In this document: piece by piece, positions 1 through 8,401 of the stretch
Position numbering within the stretch: position 1 is the first letter of the stretch
Layout: every line of letters starts with the position of its first letter
Source of the DNA: Streptomyces sp. CB02980
GTDB lineage: Bacteria; Actinomycetota; Actinomycetes; Streptomycetales; Streptomycetaceae
Assembly (NCBI RefSeq): GCF_014451325.2
Contig: NZ_JACSCH020000006.1
Location: 248,001 to 312,000 of the forward strand
DNA: 64,000 nt
Reading direction: 5' to 3'
The notes under the pieces: model-generated
The model's input: the letters and a program-made list of their open reading frames with translations, nothing else
The model's database searches: none
Told to the model about the DNA's origin: nothing
Translations under genes and position numbers: made by a program

Positions 1-2082
1 CCAGTTCGCCCCGCCGAGCATGTGCATGAGGGCGGGGACGAGAAGCGTCCGGAGCACGAAGGCGTCGAGGGCGACGGCCGCCGCGAGCGCGATGCCGAAC
101 ATCGCGATGACCCGGTCGCCGGAGAGGACGAAGGCGAGGAAGACCGCGATCATGATCACGGCGGCGGAGTTGATGACGCGGCTGGTCTCGGCGAGGCCGA
201 CCCGGACCGCCCGCCGGTTGTCGCCGGTCTCCAGCCACTCCTCGTACATCCGGCTGACCAGGAAGACCTGGTAGTCCATGGAGAGTCCGAAGAGGACCGA
301 GACCATGATCACCGGGAGGAAGGGTTCGATCGGCCCGGCGCTGCCGAGGCCCAGGAGCTCGCTTCCCCAGCCCCACTGGAAGATCGCCACGACGACGCCG
401 AAGGCACCGGCGACGGCGGCGACGTTCATGGCGGCGGCCTTGAGCGGGATGCCGATGGAGCGGAAGGCGAGCAGGAGCAGCAGACAGCCGAGCGCGATGA
501 CGACACCGACGAAGAGCGGCAGCTTGCCGATGATGATCTCGGCGAAGTCGTCGTACGAGGCGGTGACGCCGCCCACGTGCACGTCGAGCGAGGTGCCGCT
601 CTCGGCCGCCGGGAGGACGTCCGTGCGGAGCCGGTCGACGAGCTCGCTGGTCGCCTTGGACTGGGGCGAGGAGTCGGGGACGACGGTGAGGACGGCGGTG
701 TCGCCGGAGCTGTTGTACGTGACCGGGGAGACGGACGCGACCCCCTTGGTGGCGGTCAGGGCGGCCGGCAGCTGGTCGAGGGCGACCCGGTCGTCGGCGC
801 CGTCGAGCCCGGCGACCAGGGTGAGCGGGCCGTTCACACCGGGGCCGAAGCCGTCGGCGATCAGGTCGTACGCCTGCCGCGTGGTCGCGGTGTCCGGGCC
901 GTTGCCCTGGTCGGACGTGCCCAGGTGGAGCGAGAGGGTGGGCAGCGCGAGGACGCCCATGACGACGGCGGCGACGATCCCGAGGAGCTTGGGGTGCCGC
1001 TCGACGAAGGCGGACCAGCGGGCGGCGAAGCCGGTGGGCAGCTCGGGCTGCGGCCCGTGCTCGGCGAGGGTCCGGCGTTCGCGCCGGGACAGCGCCCGCA
1101 TGCCGATGAGGGAGAGCAGCGCCGGCAGGAGGGTGACGGAGGCCGCCACCGTGAGGACGACGGTGAGGGAGGCGGCGATGGCGACGCCGTTGAGGAAGCT
1201 GAGCCGCAGGATCAGCATGCCGAGCAGGGCGATGCAGACGGTGGCGCCGGCGAACACGACGGCGCGGCCGGTGGTGGCCACGGCGGTCTCGGCGGCCTCG
1301 GCGACGGAGAGCCCGCGTTTCAGGCCTCTGCGGTGCCGGGTGACGATGAAGAGGGCGTAGTCGATGCCGACGCCGAGGCCGACGAGCATGCCGAGCATGG
1401 GGGCGAAGTCGGCGACGGTCATCAGATGGCCGAGGAGCACGATCCCGGAGTAGGCGATGCCGACGCTGACGAGCGCGGTCGCGATGGGGAGCGCGGAGGC
1501 GGCGAGGGAGCCGAAGGCGAGGAAGAGCACGACGGCCGCGACGGCGACGCCGACGACTTCGGCGATGTGTCCGCCGGGGGCCTCGGTGAGGGCGACGGCG
1601 CTGCCGCCGAGTTCGACCGAGAGGCTTTCGTCCGCGGCGTCCTTCGCGGTGTCGACCAGGGCCCGGGCCTGCGCCTCGGGGATGTCGTCGGCCTGCTCGT
1701 GGAAGGTGACGGTGGCGTAGGCGGTGTGCCCGTCCTCGCTGACCTGGCCCCGGGTGTCGCCGTACGGGGAGGTCACGGTGGCGATGCCGGGGAGCTCGGC
1801 GACCTTGTCGAGCATCGCGGTCATGCGGCGCTCGACGGCGTCGGCGCGGACGCTGCCCTTGTCGGTGTGCCAGACGATGGTGTCGCTGTCACCGCCGAGG
1901 CCGTGGAAGCCGCGCTCCAGGAGGGCGGTGGCACGGCCGGACTCGGTGCCGGGGACCTCGTAGTCGTTGGAGTACGCGCTGCCGGCGACGACCGCCGAGG
2001 TGCCGACCCCGCCGAGAGCGACGAGCCACAGCAGGACGGCGACGAGGCGGTGCTTGATGCACCACCGTGCGATGGCTGCCAA
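1..2082 (-). CDS. MMPL-family (RND-type) membrane transporter, C-terminus cut by window edge
   Basis: Large membrane transporter of the MMPL family, which moves lipids or small hydrophobic molecules out of actinobacterial cells using the proton gradient. The frame is open for 694 codons and runs off the left edge, ending ...LMHMLGGANW, which resembles the usual MMPL C-terminus, so only a short tail should be missing. Two transmembrane halves are visible. Each has a long periplasmic loop and a signature helix: GVGIDYALFIVTRHRRG in the first half and GLSMDYQVFLVSRMYEEW in the second. I chose the TTG at 2080-2082 because GGGAG lies 8 nt upstream on the minus strand and the first residues (AAIARWCIKHRLVAVLLW) give the typical N-terminal helix. 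An inverted repeat upstream (2170-2185) may be the operator of a local repressor. Substrate unknown. Confidence 0.9.
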   Translation of the reverse strand, partial: MAAIARWCIKHRLVAVLLWLVALGGVGTSAVVAGSAYSNDYEVPGTESGRATALLERGFHGLGGDSDTIVWHTDKGSVRADAVERRMTAMLDKVAELPGIATVTSPYGDTRGQVSEDGHTAYATVTFHEQADDIPEAQARALVDTAKDAADESLSVELGGSAVALTEAPGGHIAEVVGVAVAAVVLFLAFGSLAASALPIATALVSVGIAYSGIVLLGHLMTVADFAPMLGMLVGLGVGIDYALFIVTRHRRGLKRGLSVAEAAETAVATTGRAVVFAGATVCIALLGMLILRLSFLNGVAIAASLTVVLTVAASVTLLPALLSLIGMRALSRRERRTLAEHGPQPELPTGFAARWSAFVERHPKLLGIVAAVVMGVLALPTLSLHLGTSDQGNGPDTATTRQAYDLIADGFGPGVNGPLTLVAGLDGADDRVALDQLPAALTATKGVASVSPVTYNSSGDTAVLTVVPDSSPQSKATSELVDRLRTDVLPAAESGTSLDVHVGGVTASYDDFAEIIIGKLPLFVGVVIALGCLLLLLAFRSIGIPLKAAAMNVAAVAGAFGVVVAIFQWGWGSELLGLGSAGPIEPFLPVIMVSVLFGLSMDYQVFLVSRMYEEWLETGDNRRAVRVGLAETSRVINSAAVIMIAVFLAFVLSGDRVIAMFGIALAAAVALDAFVLRTLLVPALMHMLGGANW

Positions 2083-2169
2083 AGGACGTGCTCCCTGGGT
2101 GGTTCGAGGATCTTCAGCGGGAACAGCCCGAAAAAGAACGCTTGACCTACGTGGGCCCACTGTGGCAGT

Positions 2170-2185
2170 CAAACGTGATCGTTTG
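2170..2185. promoter_or_regulatory. Inverted repeat, possible operator of the MMPL gene
   Basis: CAAACG-TGAT-CGTTTG: perfect 6-bp arms around a 4-bp spacer, 88 bp upstream of the MMPL transporter start. It is AT-richer than its surroundings. MMPL exporters are often controlled by TetR-type repressors binding such sites, but no regulator gene is in view, so the role is inferred. Confidence 0.35.
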
Positions 2186-2213
2186 TCCGTTTCGTGTCGA
2201 TGCTCACAGGCAT

Positions 2214-2263
2214 GCCCGGAGGGTCGGGGCGGAGGTCCCGGACCTCGTCCCGACCCTCCGGGC
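2214..2263 (-). terminator. Hairpin terminator of the phospholipase C gene
   Basis: Perfect 15-bp arms (2214-2228 GCCCGGAGGGTCGGG and 2249-2263) with a 20-nt loop, starting about 20 bp past the phospholipase stop codon. No U-tract, as is usual in Streptomyces. Confidence 0.75.
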
Positions 2264-2284
2264 ACTACGGCTCACCGCGGGTGT

Positions 2285-4384
2285 TCAGCCGGAGACGCTG
2301 GCACGGCCGTTCTCGATGTGGCCCATGAGCCGGCGGCGGAAGCCGCCGGGCGCGGTCACCTCGATGTCGTACCAGCCGTGCGCGTCGGCGGCCGAGTGCA
2401 CGACGGTACGGGTCTTCCCGGGCTTCACGGTGACGGTACGGGTCCAGTCTCCGAGGTCGGCCGAGTCTTCGGGGTCCACGTACCCCAGCGGCCGCACGGT
2501 GAAGGAGACCGGCGCCGAGCCCGTGTTCCGTACGGTGAGATGCAGGTCACGGTCATGATGATCGATCCGGGAGGCGAGCTCGGCACCGCCGGTCGCGGGT
2601 CCCTCGAACTCGCGGCGGAAGCCGTTGGGGCCGGTGATCGTGAAGCGGTAACGATCACCCGGAACGGGGACGGTCCACTCCCCCGTCCCCCTGACGTCCT
2701 TGTGCTGCGGGACGGCGAACTCACCCGCGTACGGGTAGAGCGCGAAGTGCGCGCTCGCCTTCCCCCTGTTGCTGAGCGCCACGCGCACGGAGCCGGCCGC
2801 CGAGGTCACGGCGGCGTCCGGCTGGTACGGCAGCGGGCGGGCGCGGCGGACGCCGGGCTCCTGCACGGGCATCCGCTGCACGGCCGGGGGCTGCGGCCGC
2901 CAGCGGCCGCTGAAGGGCGGGATCGGGCCCGGCTGGTCGACGTCGGGCTGCCGGCGGCCCCGCTGGAAGTCGAAGGCGGAGGTGAGGTCGCCGGTGACGG
3001 CCCTGCGCCAGGGGGTGATGTTGGGCTCCCGGATGCCCGTGAGCTTCTCCAGGAAACGGATCACCGAGGTGTGGTCGAAGGTCTCGGAGCAGACGTAGCC
3101 GCCGACCGACCAGGGGGAGACGACGAGCAGGGGGACGCGGATGCCAAGGCCGGTGGGCAGGCCCTTCCAGCGCTCGTCCGTGTTCTCGGCCGGCGGGACC
3201 GGCGGCGGCACGTGGTCGAAGAAGCCGTCGTTCTCGTCGTAGTTGATCAGGACGACGGTGTGGCGCCAGACGTCCGGGTGGGCGCCGAGGGCGTCGAGCA
3301 CCTTGTAGACGAGGGTCGCGGAGGCGATCGGCGAGGAGGAGCCGGGGTGCTCGGAGTCGATCGCGGACGGCACGAGGTAGGAGACCTCGGGGAGGGTGCC
3401 GGCGGCGACGTCGGCGCGGAAGGCGTCGGCGAGGGTGCCGCTCTCGACGCGGCGCAGTCCGCGCTCGAAGAGGGAGCGCTCGGCCTCGGTGAGGGTCGCC
3501 ACGCCCTCCTCCAGGAGACCGAGGAGGCGGGCGCGCTCGGTGGCGTCGTCGGTGTCGCGGACGGCGGCGTAGAAGGACTCCATGAAGGTGTGCCCGCCGG
3601 TTCCGGCGAGCGCCTTGCGGGCGATCTTCTTGAAGCCGGTGAAGAACTCGATGTTGTTGTCGGTGAAGTTCTCCCACTCGGTGTACGTCTTCCAGCTGCG
3701 CCCGGCGGCTTCGAGCCGCTCGGCGTAGGTGGGCCAGCCGTAGCCGGGGTGGGTGCCCTCGGCGTACGCGGCGTTGGTGACGGCGCGGCTGCCGTCGGCC
3801 TCGAAGCCGGTCCAGCCGGACCAGAGGTGGTTGCGGTTGGGGCTCGTCGAGGTGTGGATGGACGAGTGGTAGGCGTCGCAGACGGTGAACGTGTCGGCGA
3901 GCTCGTAGTGCAGGGGGATGTCCTGCCGGTCGTAGTACGCCATGGTCGCGGCGGTCTTGGCCGAGACCCAGCCGTCCATCCAGCCGTCGCGCCAGGCCTT
4001 GCCCCCGCCGCCCCAGGAATGGTCGAGGTCCCCGATGTACTGGAGGTCCTTCTGCTGCGTCTCGGCGGCGCCGCGGATCGGGAAGGGCAGCACGGTCCGG
4101 CCGAGCGCGGCGGGCTGCTCGAACACGGGCTTGCCGGAGGGCAGCTCGACGGCGTTGCGGTCGGAGAAGCCGCGGACGCCGCGGAGGGTGCCGAAGTAGT
4201 GATCGAAGGAACGGTTCTCCTGCATCAGGATCACCACGTGCCGAACCGCCGACATCCCGCCGGCCGGCGGCTCCGCGGCCATCGCGGCCTGCAACGACGG
4301 CGGCAGCAAGGAGCCGGCTGCGGCAACACCGAGGGCGCCTCCGCCCAGTGCGAGGAGCCTTCTGCGGGACATCTCGGATGACAA
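2285..4384 (-). CDS. Phosphocholine-specific phospholipase C, Tat-exported
   Basis: Secreted phospholipase C of the non-haemolytic, phosphocholine-preferring type, in the phosphoesterase/acid phosphatase superfamily; it hydrolyses phosphatidylcholine or sphingomyelin head groups outside the cell. The protein is 699 aa, the normal family length. It opens with a twin-arginine signal (SRRRLLALGGGALGVAAAG), then the diagnostic HVVILMQENRSFDHYFGTL block and YDENDGFFDHVPPP farther on. Two C-terminal beta-rich repeats (about residues 500-690, DUF756-like) complete the family layout. The start is the TTG at 4382-4384, with GGAGG 6 nt upstream. An upstream ATG gives a residue composition unlike a signal peptide, and the ATG four codons downstream (4372) is a weaker alternative. 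Followed by a strong hairpin at 2214-2263, so probably monocistronic. In Streptomyces such enzymes often belong to the phosphate-starvation response, but I saw no clear PHO box. Confidence 0.93.
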   Translation of the reverse strand: MSSEMSRRRLLALGGGALGVAAAGSLLPPSLQAAMAAEPPAGGMSAVRHVVILMQENRSFDHYFGTLRGVRGFSDRNAVELPSGKPVFEQPAALGRTVLPFPIRGAAETQQKDLQYIGDLDHSWGGGGKAWRDGWMDGWVSAKTAATMAYYDRQDIPLHYELADTFTVCDAYHSSIHTSTSPNRNHLWSGWTGFEADGSRAVTNAAYAEGTHPGYGWPTYAERLEAAGRSWKTYTEWENFTDNNIEFFTGFKKIARKALAGTGGHTFMESFYAAVRDTDDATERARLLGLLEEGVATLTEAERSLFERGLRRVESGTLADAFRADVAAGTLPEVSYLVPSAIDSEHPGSSSPIASATLVYKVLDALGAHPDVWRHTVVLINYDENDGFFDHVPPPVPPAENTDERWKGLPTGLGIRVPLLVVSPWSVGGYVCSETFDHTSVIRFLEKLTGIREPNITPWRRAVTGDLTSAFDFQRGRRQPDVDQPGPIPPFSGRWRPQPPAVQRMPVQEPGVRRARPLPYQPDAAVTSAAGSVRVALSNRGKASAHFALYPYAGEFAVPQHKDVRGTGEWTVPVPGDRYRFTITGPNGFRREFEGPATGGAELASRIDHHDRDLHLTVRNTGSAPVSFTVRPLGYVDPEDSADLGDWTRTVTVKPGKTRTVVHSAADAHGWYDIEVTAPGGFRRRLMGHIENGRASVSG

Positions 4385-4623
4385 GACCGACCTCCAGTCG
4401 ACGACCAATGGTTCGCCATCGAGCCATTGGGTGGTACGCCGGGGACGGTAGTGAGGCGGAATGACGGAAAGAAGACCCGACGGGGACGCGGTGGTGAACG
4501 TCCAAGAGCCCGTGACGGGAGTCCAAGCGGTCCCCCCTGCCGCGCCACCCCCTTCCGCGTTGACCACGGGCATGTCGGAGCGGCAAGCTGACCATCTGTC
4601 AATCACTGTGCCCTGGGGGAAAC

Positions 4624-6555
4624 TTGAGCAACACGGCACATCACATCGGGCCCGACGCGACTCCTGACCGGTACCGGCTGCTGCGGTCCATCGGGCGGGG
4701 CGGCGAGGCCGTGCTCTATCTCGCGGAGATCGAGCTGGCCGGCGGCACCGAGCCCGTCGTCGTCAAGGTCCTCGACTCGAAGACGACGATCACACCCGAG
4801 GTCTTCGAGCGGATCAGCCAGAAGTGGAACGAGCAGGCCGAGCTGCTGCGCTTCGTCCACCGGCCCGGTGTCGTCGGCGTACGGGAGCACTTCCAGGGGC
4901 CGCCGATCCACCGGCCCGGCGAGTCCGGGACGATCACCGGCCGGGCCCTGGTCCTCGTGATGAACCACGTCGACGGCCTCGACCTGCGCGACTGGCGGGC
5001 CGAACGCACCCTCACCACGCCCGGCGAGCGGCGCGAGGTGATGCGGACCCTGGAACAGCTCGCGGACGTCCTCGACTGGCTCCACTCCGGCAAGGCCACC
5101 CCGTCCGGGCGCATGGTCGTCCACGGCGACCTGTCCCCGGGCAACGTCATGGTCGATGAACACGGCCAGGCCACCCTGGTCGACTTCGGCCTGAGCAAGC
5201 TGACGGCCGACCACCAGACCGCGGAGGTGTGGTTCACCCCCGGCTACGCGGCCCCGGAGATCTTCGAGGGCAAGCGCACCCCGGGCACGGACCGCTACGC
5301 CTTCGGCGCCATCGCGTACTTCCTGCTCAGCGGCCAGTCCCCGCCCACCGCCCCCGAACAGCTGGTGTCCGCGCTCGGCGCGCTGCCGCAGATCGCGGGG
5401 ATGCCGGAGGAGCAGCGGGAACGGGTGCTGAGCATCGCCTCGGCCGACGCGGCCCGGCGGCCGCTCTCCCTGTCGGCCTGGGTGAAGGACGTACGGCACG
5501 GAGTGGTGTCCACGACGACGACCTCGCGCCCGGCGACGGTCGAGGACGCGGTGCCGGCCGCGCCGTCTGCCGCCCCGTCGGCCGCGCCGTCTGCCGCCCC
5601 GGAGAAGCCCGCGGCGCCGCCCCTGCCCACGACACCGCCGCCGGCCGCCGCCCCGCCACCCGTGGCCCCGCCGGTCGTGGCCCCGCCGGTCGTGGCCCCG
5701 CGGCCCCCGGTGACACCGGAGCCGGTCGTGACCCCGCAGCACATCGCGGCCCCGCAGCCCGCCGTGGCGCAGCCGTCCGCCGAGCCGCCCACCGTCGCCA
5801 CACCCGGCTTCGGGCCGCCGGCGCCTCCCGCGGCGTCCGCCGGGGCCGCGACCACCGCTCCCCCGGCGCCCGAGCCGCGCCGCCGCCGCAAGGGCCCGCT
5901 CATCGGGGCCGTGGCAGGGGTCCTGGTGGTCGCCGTCCTCGCGGTGATCGGTGTCCAACTGCTCGGCGACAAGAAGGACAAGGGCGACGAGGGCAAGGGC
6001 GGCACGCCCTCCGCCACCGTCACCACGGAGCCCACGGCCGACCCCACCACCGAGGCCCCGACCGAGGAGCCCACCGGGGAGCCGACGACCGCCGAACCGA
6101 CCGACACGGCGACGACGGACCCGGCGGAGTCGGCGAGTCCGACCGACGACCCCGGGACCGTGCCGGACGCGCCCACCGCCGATCTGACCACCCTCGCCTC
6201 CGTCAGCGAACCCGACAGGTTCTCCGTCGGCACGGCGAAGATCGACACCAAGGAGTACGGAGCCGCCCTCATCGGCGACTGCTACAACGGCGCGTACGTC
6301 GAGTACGACCTCAACCGCGAGTGGTCGTGGTTCGACTTCACCGCCGGCATCGACGACGGATCGAACATCGAGACCGCCCGCGTCATCGTCTCCGTGGACG
6401 ACCAGCCGGCCCTCTTCAACGAGACCGTCGACCTGGGCAAGCCGATCAAGAAGACGCTGAAGATCGAAGGGGCGCTGCGGCTGCGCCTCAAGGTCGAGGA
6501 GACCTGCACCGACGAGGGCAGCGGAGTGATCGCGGCCCCGATCCTGCGCCGCTGA
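4624..6555 (+). CDS. Membrane-anchored Ser/Thr protein kinase with extracellular C-terminal domain
   Basis: Hanks-type protein kinase of 643 aa. The kinase domain spans about residues 12-290: a glycine-rich loop IGRGGEAVLY, the ATP-binding Lys in VVVKVLD, a catalytic loop HGDLSPGN (Gly and Ser-Pro replace the usual Arg and Lys-Pro), DFG in LVDFGLSKL, and an APE-like APEIF. A Pro/Ala-rich linker (about 300-420) carries repeats of APSAAPSA and VVAPP type. One transmembrane helix follows (about 428-448, AVAGVLVVAVLAVIGVQLL), then a Thr/Glu/Pro-rich stalk and a roughly 120-residue outer domain with two Cys. There are no PASTA repeats. The N-terminal Asn-His-rich start is at a TTG (4624) preceded by GGGGGA. 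The gene diverges from the phospholipase gene, and a bidirectional hairpin closes it. Outer-domain ligand and phosphorylation targets are unknown. Confidence 0.88.
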   Translation: MSNTAHHIGPDATPDRYRLLRSIGRGGEAVLYLAEIELAGGTEPVVVKVLDSKTTITPEVFERISQKWNEQAELLRFVHRPGVVGVREHFQGPPIHRPGESGTITGRALVLVMNHVDGLDLRDWRAERTLTTPGERREVMRTLEQLADVLDWLHSGKATPSGRMVVHGDLSPGNVMVDEHGQATLVDFGLSKLTADHQTAEVWFTPGYAAPEIFEGKRTPGTDRYAFGAIAYFLLSGQSPPTAPEQLVSALGALPQIAGMPEEQRERVLSIASADAARRPLSLSAWVKDVRHGVVSTTTTSRPATVEDAVPAAPSAAPSAAPSAAPEKPAAPPLPTTPPPAAAPPPVAPPVVAPPVVAPRPPVTPEPVVTPQHIAAPQPAVAQPSAEPPTVATPGFGPPAPPAASAGAATTAPPAPEPRRRRKGPLIGAVAGVLVVAVLAVIGVQLLGDKKDKGDEGKGGTPSATVTTEPTADPTTEAPTEEPTGEPTTAEPTDTATTDPAESASPTDDPGTVPDAPTADLTTLASVSEPDRFSVGTAKIDTKEYGAALIGDCYNGAYVEYDLNREWSWFDFTAGIDDGSNIETARVIVSVDDQPALFNETVDLGKPIKKTLKIEGALRLRLKVEETCTDEGSGVIAAPILRR

Positions 6556-6570
6556 CCGGACGGCACAAGG

Positions 6571-6608
6571 GAGCGGCCCCGCACCGGAGTTCCGGTGCGG
6601 GGCCGCTC
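6571..6608. terminator. Bidirectional terminator between the kinase and gatB
   Basis: Perfect 18-bp inverted repeat (6571-6588 and 6591-6608) with a very tight loop, placed between convergent genes, 16 bp after the kinase stop and 22 bp after the gatB stop. Confidence 0.85.
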
Positions 6609-6630
6609 ACATGCCCGTACGAGAAGGGGA

Positions 6631-8142
6631 TCAGCCCTCGCTGACGCCCAGCTTCTCCAGGATCAGGTCCTTCACGCGCGCCGCGTCCGCCTGGCCGCGG
6701 GTGGCCTTCATGACCGCGCCGACCAGGGCGCCGACCGCCGCGACCTTGCCGCCGCGGATCTTGTCGGCGATGGCCGCGTTGGCCGCGATGGCCTCCTCGA
6801 CCGCCGTGCCGAGCGCGCCGTCGTCGGAGACGACCTTCAGACCGCGCTTCTCGACGACCTCGTCCGGGGTGCCCTCGCCGGCGAGAACGCCCTCGATGAC
6901 CTGACGGGCCAGCTTGTCGTTGAGGTCGCCGGAGGCGACCAGGGCGGAGACCCGGGCCACGTCCGCCGGGGTGATCGCCAGCTCCTCCAGGGACACGCCC
7001 TGCTCGTTGGAGCTGCGGGCGAGCTCGCCCATCCACCACTTGCGGGCCGAGGTCGCGTCCGCGCCCGCCTCGATCGTGGCGACGATCGCGTCGACCGCGC
7101 CCGCGTTGAGGATGGACTGCATGTCCAGCTCGGACACGCCCCACTCCTCGCGCAGCCGGTTGCGGCGCACCCGGGGCGGCTCGGGCAGCGTGCCCCGCAG
7201 CTCCTCCACCCAGGCACGGGCCGGGGCGACGGGGACGAGGTCGGGCTCCGGGAAGTACCGGTAGTCCTCGGCGTTGTCCTTGATGCGGCCGGAGGTGGTG
7301 GAGCCGTCGTCCTCGTGGAAGTGACGGGTCTCCTGCACGATCGTGCCGCCGGAGGACAGCACCGCGGCGTGCCGCTGGATCTCGAAGCGGGCAGCGCGCT
7401 CCACCGAACGGAGCGAGTTGACGTTCTTCGTCTCCGAGCGGGTGCCGAAGGTCTTGGTGCCGTGGGGGCGCAGCGACAGGTTCACGTCGCAGCGCATCTG
7501 GCCCTTGTCCATGCGCGCCTCGGACACGTCGAGCGCGCGGATCAGCTCGCGGAGCTCGGCGACGTACGCCTTGGCGACCTCGGGGGCCCGCTCGCCCGCG
7601 CCCTCGATCGGCTTGGTGACGATCTCGATGAGCGGGATGCCGGCCCGGTTGTAGTCGAGCAGCGAGTGGGACGCGCCGTGGATACGGCCGGTGGCGCCGC
7701 CGACGTGCAGCGACTTGCCGGTGTCCTCCTCCATGTGGGCGCGCTCGATCTCCACGCGGAAGATCTCGCCGTCCTCCAGCTGGACGTCCAGGTAGCCGTT
7801 GAAGGCGATCGGCTCGTCGTACTGGGAGGTCTGGAAGTTCTTCGGCATGTCCGGATAGAAGTAGTTCTTCCGGGCGAAGCGGCACCACTCGGCGATCTCG
7901 CAGTGCAGCGCGAGGCCGATCTTGATGGCGGACTCGACGCCGATCGCGTTGACGACGGGCAGCGAGCCCGGCAGACCGAGGCAGGTCGGGCAGGTCTGCG
8001 AGTTCGGCTCGGCGCCCAGCTCGGTCGAGCAGCCGCAGAACATCTTCGTCTTGGTGCCGAGCTCGACATGGACCTCCAGGCCCATGACGGGGTCGTACTC
8101 GGCGAGCGCCGCTTCGTACGACAGCAGTTCAGTGACAGTCAC
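6631..8142 (-). CDS. gatB: Aspartyl/glutamyl-tRNA amidotransferase subunit B
   Basis: GatB subunit (503 aa) of the GatCAB amidotransferase, which phosphorylates and then amidates Glu-tRNA(Gln), and Asp-tRNA(Asn) where present, using ammonia channelled from GatA. The N-terminal catalytic cradle is clear: YDPVMGLEVHVELGTKTKMF, the Cys pairs in FCGCSTELGA and TCPTCLGLPG, EEDTGKSLH, and RAGIPLIEIVTKP. The tail domain (YqeY-like, last 150 residues) binds tRNA. Start is a GTG at 8140-8142 with a GAGAGGGAAAG stretch upstream. It is the last gene of the gatC-gatA-small protein-gatB run, 16 bp after the small membrane-protein gene, and ends at the shared hairpin. It is essential where glutaminyl-tRNA synthetase is absent, as in actinobacteria. 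Confidence 0.97.
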   Translation of the reverse strand: MTVTELLSYEAALAEYDPVMGLEVHVELGTKTKMFCGCSTELGAEPNSQTCPTCLGLPGSLPVVNAIGVESAIKIGLALHCEIAEWCRFARKNYFYPDMPKNFQTSQYDEPIAFNGYLDVQLEDGEIFRVEIERAHMEEDTGKSLHVGGATGRIHGASHSLLDYNRAGIPLIEIVTKPIEGAGERAPEVAKAYVAELRELIRALDVSEARMDKGQMRCDVNLSLRPHGTKTFGTRSETKNVNSLRSVERAARFEIQRHAAVLSSGGTIVQETRHFHEDDGSTTSGRIKDNAEDYRYFPEPDLVPVAPARAWVEELRGTLPEPPRVRRNRLREEWGVSELDMQSILNAGAVDAIVATIEAGADATSARKWWMGELARSSNEQGVSLEELAITPADVARVSALVASGDLNDKLARQVIEGVLAGEGTPDEVVEKRGLKVVSDDGALGTAVEEAIAANAAIADKIRGGKVAAVGALVGAVMKATRGQADAARVKDLILEKLGVSEG

Positions 8143-8158
8143 GGTGAGACTTTCCCTC

Positions 8159-8401
8159 TCAGCCCAGCAGGACGTCGTCGTCGCCCAGGCGCTTGAGCTC
8201 CCGGTAGAGGATCGCCAGGCCGGTAACGATGGCGGCGGCGGACACGGCGGAGTCGATCAGCCGCAGCATGTCGTTGTCGTTGCGGGCCAGCTTGGCCTGC
8301 TTCGCGACGCTGACGGCACCGAACGCGGTGGTCGCGAGCGAGACGTAGACGCCGGTCTTGGACTTCTTGAAGTTCTTGGCCTTCTTTGCCATGGCACTCA
8401 C
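8159..8401 (-). CDS. Small membrane-associated protein of unknown function, inside the gatCAB operon
   Basis: An 80-aa protein (77 if the ATG at 8392 is used). The N-terminus is Lys-rich (AKKAKNFKKSKTG). It continues into a weakly hydrophobic stretch (VYVSLATTAFGAVSVAK) and a second, better membrane helix (LIDSAVSAAAIVTGLAIL), and ends in an acidic tail (GDDDVLLG). The GTG start at 8401 overlaps the gatA stop by 4 bp (GTGA) and has GAGGAGG 10 nt upstream within gatA, so I prefer it: this implies translational coupling to gatA. I do not recognise the family. A small gene at this place between gatA and gatB is, as I recall, also present in other Streptomyces. It may simply be co-transcribed rather than part of the enzyme. 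Confidence 0.75.
   Translation of the reverse strand: MSAMAKKAKNFKKSKTGVYVSLATTAFGAVSVAKQAKLARNDNDMLRLIDSAVSAAAIVTGLAILYRELKRLGDDDVLLG

Noticed and set aside
22..2145. Long plus-strand reading frame over the MMPL gene, and similar long frames opposite most genes
   Set aside because: High-GC coding DNA leaves the opposite frames open. The translations are Arg/Gly/Glu/Asp-rich without family motifs, while the minus-strand frame shows clear MMPL motifs and a ribosome site.
4385..4639. N-terminal extension of phospholipase C by 85 residues
   Set aside because: The extension has no signal-peptide character and would place the Tat signal in mid-protein. The TTG at 4384 has GGAGG at ideal distance.
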